Positions 12,922 through 23,392 of a DNA stretch of 64,000 nucleotides are shown here, one piece after another (positions within the stretch are counted from its first letter, which is position 1; each line of letters begins with the position of its first letter). Below the pieces are notes generated by a model. The model ran no database searches. It saw only the letters and a list, made by a program, of their open reading frames with translations, and had not been told where the DNA came from. Both the position numbers and the translations under genes were made by a program. The DNA lies in contig NC_092580.1 of assembly GCF_037975245.1 (NCBI RefSeq), positions 29,229,501 through 29,293,500 on the forward strand, written 5' to 3'. The stretch comes from Apostichopus japonicus (Eukaryota > Echinodermata > Holothuroidea > Aspidochirotida > Stichopodidae).

Positions 12922-13252
12922 TAGTAGTATGCCTCCCTAAGTGTGATGCCTCCCTTACTGGTCTGCCACCCTAAGTTGTATGCCACCCTTAGTGGTATGC
13001 CACCCTTACTGGTATGTCTTTCTTAGTGGTATGCCACCCTTAGTGATATGCCTCCCTAAGTGTTATGCCTCCCTTACTGGTATGCCTCCCTAAGTGGTAT
13101 GCCATCCTTAGTGGTATGTCTCCCTTATTGGTATGCCTCCCTTAGTGGTATGCCATCCTTAGTGGTATGCCTCTCTAAGTGTTATGCCTCCCTTAGTGGT
13201 ATGCCTTCCTAAGTGGTAGGCCAGCCTTAGTGATATGCCTCCCTAAGTGATA
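12922..13252 (+). repeat. 17-bp minisatellite
   Basis: About 19 imperfect copies of a unit close to ATGCCACCCTTAGTGGT, with variants CCTCCCTAAGTG and CATCCTTAGTGG. It ends about 45 bp before the CRE pair of the TIMP promoter. Confidence 0.85.
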
Positions 13253-13286
13253 TTCGTCACTCTTTTGTTCTGCTTTGCGTGCCATC

Positions 13287-13317
13287 TGCGTCAATACTGA
13301 CGTCAATACTGACGTCA
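13287..13317. promoter_or_regulatory. Tandem CRE/ATF sites upstream of the TIMP gene
   Basis: Two perfect palindromic TGACGTCA sites at 13298-13305 and 13310-13317, plus an imperfect TGCGTCA at 13287-13293, all on a 12-bp unit (TGACGTCAATAC). TGACGTCA is the full cAMP-response element bound by CREB/ATF dimers. They lie about 135-155 bp before the TATA box at 13452. Confidence 0.6.
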
Positions 13318-13451
13318 ATGCATTTCTTTTGATAATAATCAAACTGCGTCTTATTAATATAATAAATTGGTCTGTACTATTACTTGTTCAAGTTTGTCGA
13401 AACGTAACTTGACTGACTATTGGAAACTATATCTCTTTTGGAAAAATTTAG

Positions 13452-13459
13452 TATAAATA
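13452..13459 (+). promoter_or_regulatory. TATA box of the TIMP gene
   Basis: TATAAATA sits 74 bp upstream of the start codon at 13526. A start of transcription about 30 bp downstream, near 13483, would leave a 5' leader of about 40 bases. Confidence 0.6.
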
Positions 13460-13525
13460 CATCAACTTCAAAGTGTAAGCCTATTCTGTGCCGTGCCGTT
13501 CTCAACATATTGACAACGAAACAAA

Positions 13526-16440
13526 ATGGCTGTCCGCGTGTTTGGTTTGCTTAGTCTATTTGTTTTATGTGTGTGTGTGTCGGTCGTCAGTTCCTGCCGG
13601 TGCATTCAACAATCTAACTATCAAAAGTTTTGTAGTTCCAACATCGGTAAGTAACAGTATAAGTACCGACATCAGCAGTATAAGTACCAATAACAATTTA
13701 GTGTAGACAAGCAGGTACAACTAATGCTACTCAAACTGCATCATGAGCAGCAGTATTAATAGCAGCAATAAAATATATCATCAGTGCCCAAGTAGCATCA
13801 ACAGCGGCAGAAGCAGTACTAGGCAAAAGTACCAGTAGCAGTACAGTAGCTACAATACAGTAGCATCAACAACCTAGCATTAGGAGTAGCATCAACAGCG
13901 ACAAAAGCAGTACTAGGCAACAACAGCAGTATTAGTAGCTACAATACAGTAGCATAAGTAACTCTACAGCAGCACCAGCGTAGCAGTATCGGTGGTAACA
14001 GTAAAAGTGCAATATTTGTAGCAACACCGTAAGCAACTCCAGTACTAGGGCTCAGTAGCAGTACTGTTTGCTGTGGTGTTTGAATTGTTGGTCTCCGTCT
14101 GTACATTAGCACTGCCAGTAATTGGTTTCTTTTCTAAGGTAATGACGTATTGAATAAGTTACTCTATGCAAGTTTCAGCCATCACCTGAGTCTGAATTAT
14201 ATTTTAGAATTTCAAAATATCAAATTTTAGCAATACTTCGAATATAATAATTCTTAAATGAGCAATCGGTAATGATGCCAAAGTATTTTTCTGTTGATCT
14301 TCTTTCATATTTCTCATGGGATAAAAGAAATATATTCTTTATTTCTCCGACAGTTGTAAAAGCCACTGTGTGGTTCGATGTGACTTCATCTTTTAGTTAT
14401 AATGAGTACTACGCAGTAGTTACCATGGTTTACCGGGCTGTACCTCCAGCTCCTAGCCCCGCCCCATTCTGGATCAGAGTCATCACACCATCGTCTTCTG
14501 CTGCTTGCGGAGTATCCATCAGCATCGGCGATGAGTTTTTGTTTTCAGGTATGTTCACATTCAAATTCTTAATGATTCCTGTTGACTTTTGTCAATGATC
14601 CAAGATCAAGATCAGCCAAACAAATGAAACAGAAAAATAGAAGAAGATTCGCTTTTCTAGTCTTAAATTTACGGTCTGTCATTAATAGCAGATCCAGGAT
14701 TGTGAAATGGAAGGGGTTTGGGGGTTTGGCCCTGGGATCGATAAACCGACTTCCAATATTTCTTGTGGGAGAGGGGTGGGGCACGGGGATAGAGGTCCTC
14801 TTGGGGAATTTAAAGCTTGAAATGGTACATTCGGTGGCACCCTTAGGCTATAATTAGGTATATACACGTCCCCCTCACACCCCCATGGTTCCGTACATGA
14901 TAATCCTGCATTCAAATGTACCTGTTTGATCCCTCAGAAGTGGCTTTATTTAAAAAAAAACTATTATAACCATCCTTTTTCTGTTTTCTGCTGGTATAGC
15001 AAGTTTTAACTGTTCACCCGAGGTAGGATTGTGTGTCTTACACTGAACGAAAATGCCTTATGAATCCTATCTTTTGGGTGAAGTCAAAGGCCATTTGATG
15101 TGAGCAGAGCGCGCAAATTCTGAAAACCCGGAAACTCCAAAAGTAATGTGGTATGTTAGTCTGTTGGTCAATAGAGTAAGAGTAGATTAGCTCTATTGGG
15201 GGAGGTTAAAGGTCATTTGAGATGAACAGAGATATAAGTGAAAGTCTGAAACCTTGTCAACAGGATCACTCGGAAAGTTAAACGTTAATATTTGGCATGT
15301 AATTCAGTCATAAGAAGTGCAAACATCCTATTGTTTTAGGGAGATCAACGGTCATTTGGGGTCAAAGGAGGTCTGGACGTCTTGTAAACACGATAACTCC
15401 AAAATTAAAGATGGTCAAACTTCACTTGCACTGTATAGGTAAACTTTTCATTATTATTATTTTTTCATGAAAGGTAAGTTTGTTTGAGGTGAAAAGTCCA
15501 AAACAAAAAACTTTCTTCACACAATGTCACCCAAAGTAAAACTTTGGTCAAATTAAGTATGTTGTTAATAAGTACATAGGCTCACTATTTTATTAATTGT
15601 TTTCTCTTTGTTTACGCATTAAGGCATATTAGTTAAAAGAATGTCTTGAAGAAACTCTGACAACAGAACTGAAGAAGTCACAGTGTATTAGCAGGGCTAC
15701 TTTTAGGGCTACCCTTAGGGCTACTCTTAATCTCTTGTCAACCTCATTAAATCTCACTTCATATATACCGAGCTGTCTTTCCGAAGAGATTTCTTCATTT
15801 CTGCGACCTACAAATCCGTTTGGACTTTCATATCCATTTAAATCAGTGTTGAAAATTTAATGTAATAGCAGTTTCGATCATTATCAGACCTAACATTTCA
15901 GATTCATTTTCAGATGAAATTAAGCACACAATCCTGTTGCATACAAAATCAATAAAACTGGCATCAGAAACTTCGCTGCAATGCAATTTGCTTTCTGGTT
16001 TGTTGTCCCCCTCCCCACCACCCCACACGCACACACACAACTACTCCCCATTCATTATATTTGCACATTTAATTTTGAAAGGGCTCCATCTTTCCTTGAA
16101 GCCCTTCTAACGTGCAGGGACGTAATGTGAAATATGTTAAACGGTGTAGACACAAACTTGTAAACCCTGTTTCGTTCCATTATCACTTCTATAACTGTGC
16201 AACCTTTACTTTTCCTTGACTTATCACGTTGCTATGGAACTTTCCTAAACTTTTCTTATTTTCCACATTTCCATTGCAGCTTCACATTTGGATACCAGCA
16301 TTTTTCCGCCATATATGTCCGTAAATAGTTGCGGCTGGAATGTGTTGGCATCGTCTCTAACAGACTCTGATCTTTATGGACTCGAAAACTGGATTTGTTT
16401 TGCATTGCATCCTCCATACAGACCAGACTCCACCTCCTAA
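13526..16440 (+). CDS. Secreted single-domain TIMP-like metalloproteinase inhibitor
   Basis: Three exons, joined by hand with agreeing phases: 13526-13646 (donor ATCG|GTAAGT), 14354-14548 (acceptor TCCGACAG, donor TTCAG|GTATGT) and 16280-16440 (acceptor CCATTGCAG, stop TAA). The product is 158 residues: a 23-residue signal peptide (MAVRVFGLLSLFVLCVCV, then SVVSS) and a 135-residue mature chain starting CRC. The six cysteines of the TIMP N-domain are present at mature positions 1, 3, 13, 69, 100 and 122; vertebrate TIMP-1 has 1, 3, 13, 70, 99 and 124. VVKATVWF and SSSAACGVSISIG match the conserved TIMP core. In TIMPs the free amino group of Cys1 chelates the active-site zinc of the protease. 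No C-terminal domain follows, as in nematode TIMPs. Mature residue 2 is Arg, unlike the usual Thr or Ser. A tensilin-like role in collagenous tissue is conceivable if the host is an echinoderm; this is inference. Confidence 0.85.
13661..14060 (+). repeat. AGTAGCAGTAC-rich repeat in TIMP intron 1
   Basis: A low-complexity block of AGC, AGT and TAC triplets. Within it a segment starting AGTAGCATCAACAGCG is duplicated about 94 bp apart (13791 and 13885), each copy followed by AGCAGTACTAGGCAA and TAGCTACAATACAGTAGCAT. Confidence 0.7.
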
Positions 16441-16815
16441 GCTGCTGAATCTGCTGAATATTTTGTTGTATGCCTCCCTCTGTTTAGCTAGAGCTTAACA
16501 TGATGGGTGAGGGTGGGGAGGGGTGGGGTTAAGAGAAGTTAGGTATCAATCGAAAATTTGTTTTATTTGTATGCTTATGTCAAAAGAAGAATCATGTCAA
16601 CTACAAAATATTATTAGTAGCTAAATTCTAAAATAAGGCCCACGGCAGGATGAAAAAGGCTGAAGAAAGAGTCGGGTGCCTGCTTTATCGACGACTCTAA
16701 ATTTGTTTTTCGGTGGTAGACAGCAGAGTTGTTTTCGAGTGAGTATAGATGTAGAGTTCCGTTTTGTTTTTTAGAAGAGTCGAGTCAGTTTTACTTGCCT
16801 CGATGCGAGCCGAGT

Positions 16816-16926
16816 CATATATACAGTTCATAGTCATATATACAGTTCATATATACAGTTCATATATACAGTCATATATACAGTCATATATACAGTTCAG
16901 TCATATATACAGTCATATATACAGTT
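16816..16926 (+). repeat. CATATATACAGT minisatellite
   Basis: About eight imperfect copies of TCATATATACAGT, with TT, TAG or CAG spacers. Confidence 0.8.
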
Positions 16927-17998
16927 ACAAAACAGTTCTTATCTCTATTCGCCAGTTCCACTAGTCATAACAAGGAAACGTAACACATATGTTAAAACGT
17001 ATTTAATACGCCCCAAATAGACCGATAAATGAGTTTTAAAAACTTGTCACTTTTATGACTTAATTTTTAGAAGAAAAAAAAAAGGCTTGATTTTTATCAG
17101 TGTTGCATTTGAATATGAAAGGAATTTAGCAGATAATTTTGAGAAAATTGAATCATATTACATGCATCTATAGTTTCACACTCCCGAATGGGAAATTCAT
17201 GAGACGTATTTGAATAGTAGATTAATAACTTTTTGAAATGTGTAACAATTTTAGCATGTATTTAAACGTTAATTATGACATTTATTTCACATTATGTATC
17301 CTCCTGATTATTGTAAAGCGCGTGCGCGCTATAATATTGGCATTATTGGCCAAGTGAACGATACCTACATGACTGTACGTTGAAACTAAAAGTTTCATAT
17401 AGTCTATGTACATTTGCAGTCTCAGAGGCTAGCTGCATAGCCAACTTATTATGAGTTTGTCACGGCGCTCACAAGAGCACCCACTTTGAAGGTACCTACA
17501 TGACTTACGTACTCCCTGGTGTGTTGCCCGCCCAAAAAATAACACCATGAGCAACCAAAAAGTTCTTCTTAATATACTGCAAGCACTCCACGCGCACTTC
17601 AATACTGCGTATTTGCAGGCAAATGCAGTTCTAGTTTAGCAGTTATAATACAGTTTGGTTATAAGCTTAGTATTGGCTTATTCGATGACATATAGGGTCG
17701 CTTGCATAGCACAACATATACACAGTGTGATCCTAACATTAGGTTCAAATACAATTACGAGAGACTTAAATCGTAACATATACAAACCCCCCAAAGACAA
17801 GGGAAAATGTTCAAGGACGTTTGGTAACATTCTTAGACCTTTTCGCCTTTAATTATTCACATACTCTGCTAACGTCTCCCCTTCAGTCTCTCTTGTTTAA
17901 TGTATATATTAATTAATGTGGTCTTGCTATTCTTAAGGGAAAATTTATCTAACCATTTTGTTCCTTCTTCAGTGTTTGCTTTATTTTACGTTCATTTA

Positions 17999-18104
17999 AT
18001 TTACCCATATGTTAAAAGATTTACCCATATGTTAAGGAATTTACCCATGAGTTAAGGGATTTACGCATATGTCAAGGGTTTACCCATATGTTAAGGGATT
18101 TGCC
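17999..18104 (+). repeat. 20-bp tandem repeat
   Basis: Five copies of a unit near TTACCCATATGTTAAGGGAT, starting at 18001, 18021, 18041, 18061 and 18080. Confidence 0.85.
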
Positions 18105-20101
18105 TTATCATACGATGTTAAAATATTAGTGGTTGGATGTTTCACAAATTTGTCAATATCGTCTCGAATAAATGCTACTGTATATACTGCTATTAACATA
18201 CCGACAACGGTTTTATCGTCAGTTAATTTGTTTTCCTGGGGTGGGGTGGGGGCAGGGGTGTCACGGTAATGGTATTGGCTACTCATGGTTCCAATATAGG
18301 AATGGAGTACTGCGGTTATTAATTTCTGTTGTAGAAAAGTCAAATTCGTTTAATAACAGGACAAGTGATGTTGTCATTTTGCACAAGATTATTCTTAATC
18401 ACTTTACTATTCTGCTGCGAGAAAGAATTTTCTTACAAATATCTTTTTTGGAAGATGTGAAAACAGTAGTAGAAACAACTTCCACCTTCCATTACAAGAG
18501 TTCGGTGAAAGGTATATTGATGAAATAACCAATTATCAGAGGCATGTTATCTGACTGGTTAACTGGATCGGAACCGGCGGTGCTCTGCTGGGTCCGAGCT
18601 ACCGAAGTCAAACGATTTTCACTTGGTCGCGAAATATGCTAGAGTTTCATCCAAGACGCCATATGCGCTACATGTTTCAAGGCCCCAAGGGCCGCTGGTT
18701 GGATCACTTATCCGGTATAGTAATGCGTGCAGTTATTTTAATTCGCCATGTTTTTTTGTTTTTTGGGGATATAAAGTATCAACTGTTTTTTGTTATTGTT
18801 TTATTTTGTTTATATTTCGCTTTGATTATTGTCTTGTTTTTCTTTCTTTATATCGGGTTGAGGTAACTAAAATACTGAACGCAAAACGGATAAATATAAA
18901 TTACATTTACCTAATGCTTTACTTGTCGTTCCTTTGGTCTGTATTTTTATACTATTCCATTCTTCCATTTGTTTGGTAATAAGTTATAATAGAAGGGCGA
19001 GGTCTGCATATAGTATCTAAGCTTTAGTCCCTCGGCTACCATTTTCGTTAGAACAAAGACTTCTTGTAGACAAGAAACCCATATAAAAGTGAAAAAAATA
19101 ACTTTTTAACTTAATTTATTCATGGAGACTGGTCACAATAACTGAGTACTCACTGTTACGTCACCATGGCACAACAGCCTATAATTATAATCATTAATTA
19201 ATTGTGTTTTACCACCTCAAACCAAACGTCGCATGTCCTACTGCCCGTCGACGTTTTTTTCCGCTCCGCCATCCACCCCCCCCATCTTTCCCTCCCCAAC
19301 CCATGAAAACCTCTTCCGCATCTCATGCATATTCATATCGGATATAATATCCCGAAGAGAATAAGTCTTGGCCGAGCAAGAAACTATGTTGTTTGCATGA
19401 ACCATTATATTCATTTATCTTAAAACGTAGCCGCTTATTAAATGAAACACTTTTGTACCAGGGGGGAGGGGAATTGAGATTTTCGGTCATCGGAGGGGGG
19501 AGGGGGGGTTGAGGGCAAGCTTTACTTTTGGTTCAATTGAGGGTAAATGCAAAATGGAGTTTTGCAACTTCTGAACCGATGTTGAAGGATTTTCGACTGT
19601 TTAATGGTTATGCGGCATCTACATGTTGTAATTTTATTCATTGTACACTAAATATTCTATCTGCCAGTGGGGGTGATCCCCCTAACCCCCACCCCTCCCA
19701 CCCCACCCCACCCAGAAGAATACGAGGTTTCCCTATCTATACGTAAGTATGTGACAAATTTGGATAGGGTGTCACAGTGTAAAGTGCATCATTAATTTAA
19801 AGTTATTAACCGTACTAGTAGATTCTATTTTTGAACTAGTTTGCAGTTTGCATGCACAACGAATGATATCGCTCTCCATCATGGCAGGTTGGCGGCGGTC
19901 GGCGTTAGTGGCACTGAGGTTCAACAACCAGCGCCATTCAGTAACCTGATTATCTTACTGACCAACACTCTTCGACTGCACCGACCAGTACGCCATAACA
20001 GCGAAGATTTCTAAACATAGTCACATAATAACCCCAAACCATGCAGTTGGGTCACTGAAAAGCCGTCGGCGAACAGCTTAGTCCAAGCCCAGAGCCATAT
20101 A

Positions 20102-20373
20102 CAGGCGCGTAGCCAAGGGGGGGCGAAGGGGGCGACCGCCCCCCCCCCCTCTTGAGCATATACTTTTTGTACGTTTTTTTATATCGCTAGTAATTTCAAA
20201 AAGAAAATGCTTAGATGCAACTTGCAAGGCATTTTCGGTCAAAATGTTCTTGTACGCTTCGCGCCAACTTGTGGTGGCGCTACGCTTATATAGTTTCCAA
20301 TGCCGATTCTGCGGCTCTGATAATTTGCCTACAGGTTCGCCCCTCCCTTGGCAAATTCCTCGCTACGCGCTTG
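20102..20373. mobile_element. hAT-type MITE, 272 bp, perfect 8-bp TSD
   Basis: Starts CAGGCGCGTAGCCAAGGGG and ends CCCTTGGCAAATTCCTCGCTACGCGCTTG, whose reverse complement begins CAAGCGCGTAGC, giving imperfect terminal inverted repeats. The 8 bases on each side are identical: GCCATATA at 20094-20101 and 20374-20381. CAG-starting termini and 8-bp duplications define the hAT superfamily. No transposase coding, so non-autonomous. The interior TTGTACGC..CGCGCCAAC block recurs in the element at 27665-28379. Confidence 0.85.
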
Positions 20374-20381
20374 GCCATATA

Positions 20382-21785
20382 TGGCACTGGTCCCAGTTGT
20401 ACTTTAAAGCATAAAATTAATTTCTGGGTCAAACCAGGAAGGAATACATAACACCTCTCTGCAGGGTCAAACAAGTTAGAAGAATAAAATAGCATAGACT
20501 TTGTATTCATTATGTTCCGTAGCACACATATTAACAATGGGTTTAATTAAAGTACAGTTAGTGTATACGTAACACACTCGTATAGAATCACACAACTACA
20601 ACGTTGTTCCATTTCAACAGACTCACTTAACTACAGTTTACAAAAATGGATTTCACACTAACATGCATGAGATATTTCTATCGATTTTCCCGGCACAGCA
20701 CGTCGATTTTATAGTCTCTCTTTTTTTGTAAATACAAATATTTCTGTGAAATCAATCCATTCAGCCATCATTGCATTTACATATCTATATACCAATGAGA
20801 GATAAGCTTTCTCTTTCATATCTCTTTTCTACGTTTCCATCCATTCTGTATCATCAAACATAATGCTTAATTATTTTGCTTCAAATATCAGGACTCACCG
20901 ATGCAAATGAATGCATGTGTCATTCTTTGCAGCCTCATTCTTAAAAGCTAAAGTCAATAAATCTTCAAACTCGGTGAGTGAGATTTATCACGTTTCACTC
21001 ACGTAGGTTATAATGCACTTTCATGATTTACGTCATAAAGAATGTTTGCATAGAAACACATTTTCTGTTTTATATCGATGTCTTGCGCGTGTTGCACATG
21101 TGATGCAAGGGAATTGATCTATACCGATTAACCGGCTCGATCCGAACCGGTACACCGCTCGGGTCCGAGGCGCGACTCCTCTTGTTCGCGACATTGAGAT
21201 GCTGCAGTTTCATTTGAGGTGCCAACTCCGCAGATAAGTTTGGGCCAGAGAACGGAGCCGGTCACTGAGCCAGTATAGCAGTCTATATGCAGCACCAATT
21301 CGCTGCTACGTACATTGGTGCCATATTAGTTTTGTTTGCTCTGTGAGTGCGTGTGTTTATTTCAATTTCTCTTGCTTCCTTCCCCATCTTCCACATGATG
21401 TAAACCGCCATCACACAACCACTCACCCTCACGTGCACATATATACTTTCATATGATAATTAAAATATGAACGTCTGCCGTACAGTCGATTTAAACTTAA
21501 TCGCCTAGATACAGTAGTCTGGTGATAATCGGTAACCATGGCGATGTTAAGATCCCGCGTACGTCTCTGGTAGTGGTTCTAGCCACTGATGCTAGCTTAC
21601 CAAGAACCGTGTCGTAAGAGACTGAAGAATAGGGTTTACAAGTGGTAAACCTAATAAAGAAGGTGAAATTTGGATGTATTAGTAATAACCTATACTATTT
21701 TGCGTGGTTTTTATAACTGGCCTTGGTTATGTCCATTAAAACATAGATCTATATGTATAATGTACCACACAGAAAGAAGTTGTGC
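20382..21785. other. Unassigned, 3' flank of the GPCR gene
   Basis: AT-rich; no exon or repeat family recognised apart from the GC-rich block 21124-21175 mentioned for 18553-18603. Confidence 0.4.
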
Positions 21786-23078
21786 TTAAAAATTTGGACG
21801 TAAACGATTGACGCGCTCTTGGAAATTCCTCCTGAAAAAGATAACTTTCAACATACCCAGCCGAAACCGCATGTTCATCTTAGCGTACATGAACGGATTC
21901 ACCATTGAATTAAGCCAGATGAGTCGCTGAAGAATTTCCCATACGAATGCAGGCGCCTGATAAACATCCGATGTTTGTAACAAAACCAAGATGTGGTAAG
22001 GTAGCCAAAAGGCGACATAAACTGTTGTTAAAAATAGCAATTTTTTGGCAACTTTGGTGTGGTCCAGAGATTTGCTATGATCATTTCGCGTTCGTAACGC
22101 CGACTGCTGCTGATGATGGCTATCCTGACCCTGGTCACATGTTTGTTGATCGTTCATAGCGTATTTGACACCTCTATCGTTGATATTAGATACGGAGCTG
22201 TCGTGGACATGGTTTGTTTCGAAATTATCATCGCGGAGTTGAATACCACCATCGAAATCATTGTCGATTATTCCAAACCCTCTATTCTCTATTGGGCACT
22301 GCTCTTCCATGGGTATTATTTGCATAGTGACGCCTGATGTCAGTTTGCCGACTTTATGCATACGTTCACGTTGTGGATAAGATTTAGTTAGGTCAGGATT
22401 ATTAAGTTTTCGATGGACCTTAACAACTACCGTCACATTTAGAGCCACTAATAATACTATTGGTACGAAGAAGTCTAGGTTTTCCAAAATGATGGATAAT
22501 AACATATTGTCGGTGTTTTGAGTTGCTATAAGACACTTTTCTGAGCCTCCCCTGCGATGTGTAGGACTAACAATGTCGTTGGTTGACACCGAATAAAGGA
22601 TGGTGTACAACGTGGTGTAGATCCACACCAATATGACCACACCCCTCGCAATGGTGTGATTCTGTAATCTCTTATATCTTAGCACATCGGATATCAGCCA
22701 TAATCGATCAATACTGATAACAATGACAGTCACCACAGACATGTAAATCACAAAGTAGTGCATCGATAACCAAGCAGCACAGAAGATATCACCGAATGGC
22801 CAGGAACCAATAGCCAAAGTTAAGAAATCCACTACCATCACAATCGAACCCACTAAAACATCCGATATCGACAAATTCAGGATAAAGATATTTGCAACGG
22901 TATTTCTGACGAATTCGTTGAGGACGTAGGATGCTATGACGACGATATTGCCGCCAATTGTTGCTAATATTACAATCGCATAACACACCAGTAAAATGGT
23001 CCACGGGATTCCGTACGCCAAACATGTCGTCGCGTCTTCTTCATGGAACAGTGACAATGTGAGGTTGTTAGAATCCAT
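21786..23078 (-). CDS. Amine-type class A GPCR with atypical binding residue
   Basis: Single-exon gene of 430 residues. The start is the ATG at 23078; a stop in the same frame lies just upstream, so no longer start exists. Seven helices are readable: GNIVVIAS (TM1, N1.50), NLSISDVLVG (TM2, D2.50), a TM3 with Cys 3.25, Trp-Leu and ISIDRL, FWLPYH (TM6, P6.50) and NSMVNPFMYA (TM7, NPxxY variant). The third intracellular loop is long (about 140 residues), as in muscarinic and H3-type receptors, which it resembles most. An ECL2 Cys (SEKCLIA) can pair with Cys 3.25, and the N-terminus has an N-glycosylation site (NLT). Two departures: position 3.32, the Asp that binds amines, is His (SMHYFV), and DRY is DRL. 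The ligand is therefore probably not a classical biogenic amine. It acts at the plasma membrane; the coupling partner is unknown. Confidence 0.9.
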   Translation of the reverse strand: MDSNNLTLSLFHEEDATTCLAYGIPWTILLVCYAIVILATIGGNIVVIASYVLNEFVRNTVANIFILNLSISDVLVGSIVMVVDFLTLAIGSWPFGDIFCAAWLSMHYFVIYMSVVTVIVISIDRLWLISDVLRYKRLQNHTIARGVVILVWIYTTLYTILYSVSTNDIVSPTHRRGGSEKCLIATQNTDNMLLSIILENLDFFVPIVLLVALNVTVVVKVHRKLNNPDLTKSYPQRERMHKVGKLTSGVTMQIIPMEEQCPIENRGFGIIDNDFDGGIQLRDDNFETNHVHDSSVSNINDRGVKYAMNDQQTCDQGQDSHHQQQSALRTRNDHSKSLDHTKVAKKLLFLTTVYVAFWLPYHILVLLQTSDVYQAPAFVWEILQRLIWLNSMVNPFMYAKMNMRFRLGMLKVIFFRRNFQERVNRLRPNF

Positions 23079-23392
23079 GTTCACACAGCAGCAAAAATAG
23101 TCGGGATACTAAACCACTCTTTACTTGGGGAACATCGAAATGAAACACAATAAACGAAGATTGATAATATCTCTCCTTCCGTGAACTTCAAACTAATTAA
23201 ATTCCCACGGCTTTCAGAGCAGTGACAATGTGAGGTTGTTAGAATCTATGTTCACACATCTGCATAGTCGGGATACTAAACGACTCTTTACTTGGGGAAC
23301 ATCGAAATGAAACACAATAAACGAAGATTGATAATATCTCTCCTTCCGTGAACTTCAAACTAATTACTTAAACTCTCACGGCTTTCAGAGCA
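23049..23392. repeat. Tandem duplication spanning the GPCR start
   Basis: Two adjacent copies of about 171 bp, 23049-23219 and 23220-23392, both starting CAGTGACAATGTGAGGTTGTTAG. They cover the first ten codons and the 5' leader of the receptor gene. In the distal copy the start codon has become ATA, so only the proximal copy can start the receptor. Confidence 0.9.

Larger units (their letters stand above)
16441..20093. other. Intergenic with small tandem repeats
   Basis: Contains the TIMP 3' untranslated region at its start; I see no exact AATAAA close to the stop. Two small arrays are listed separately (16816-16926 and 17999-18104). 18553-18603 resembles 21124-21175 (ACYGGTTAACYGG ... GGGTCCGAG), perhaps copies of one dispersed repeat. 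No exon recognised. Confidence 0.45.

Noticed and set aside
23079-23084. GPCR start two codons upstream of the ATG
   Set aside because: That start is GTG; the ATG at 23078 is the first ATG in frame and a stop lies shortly upstream.
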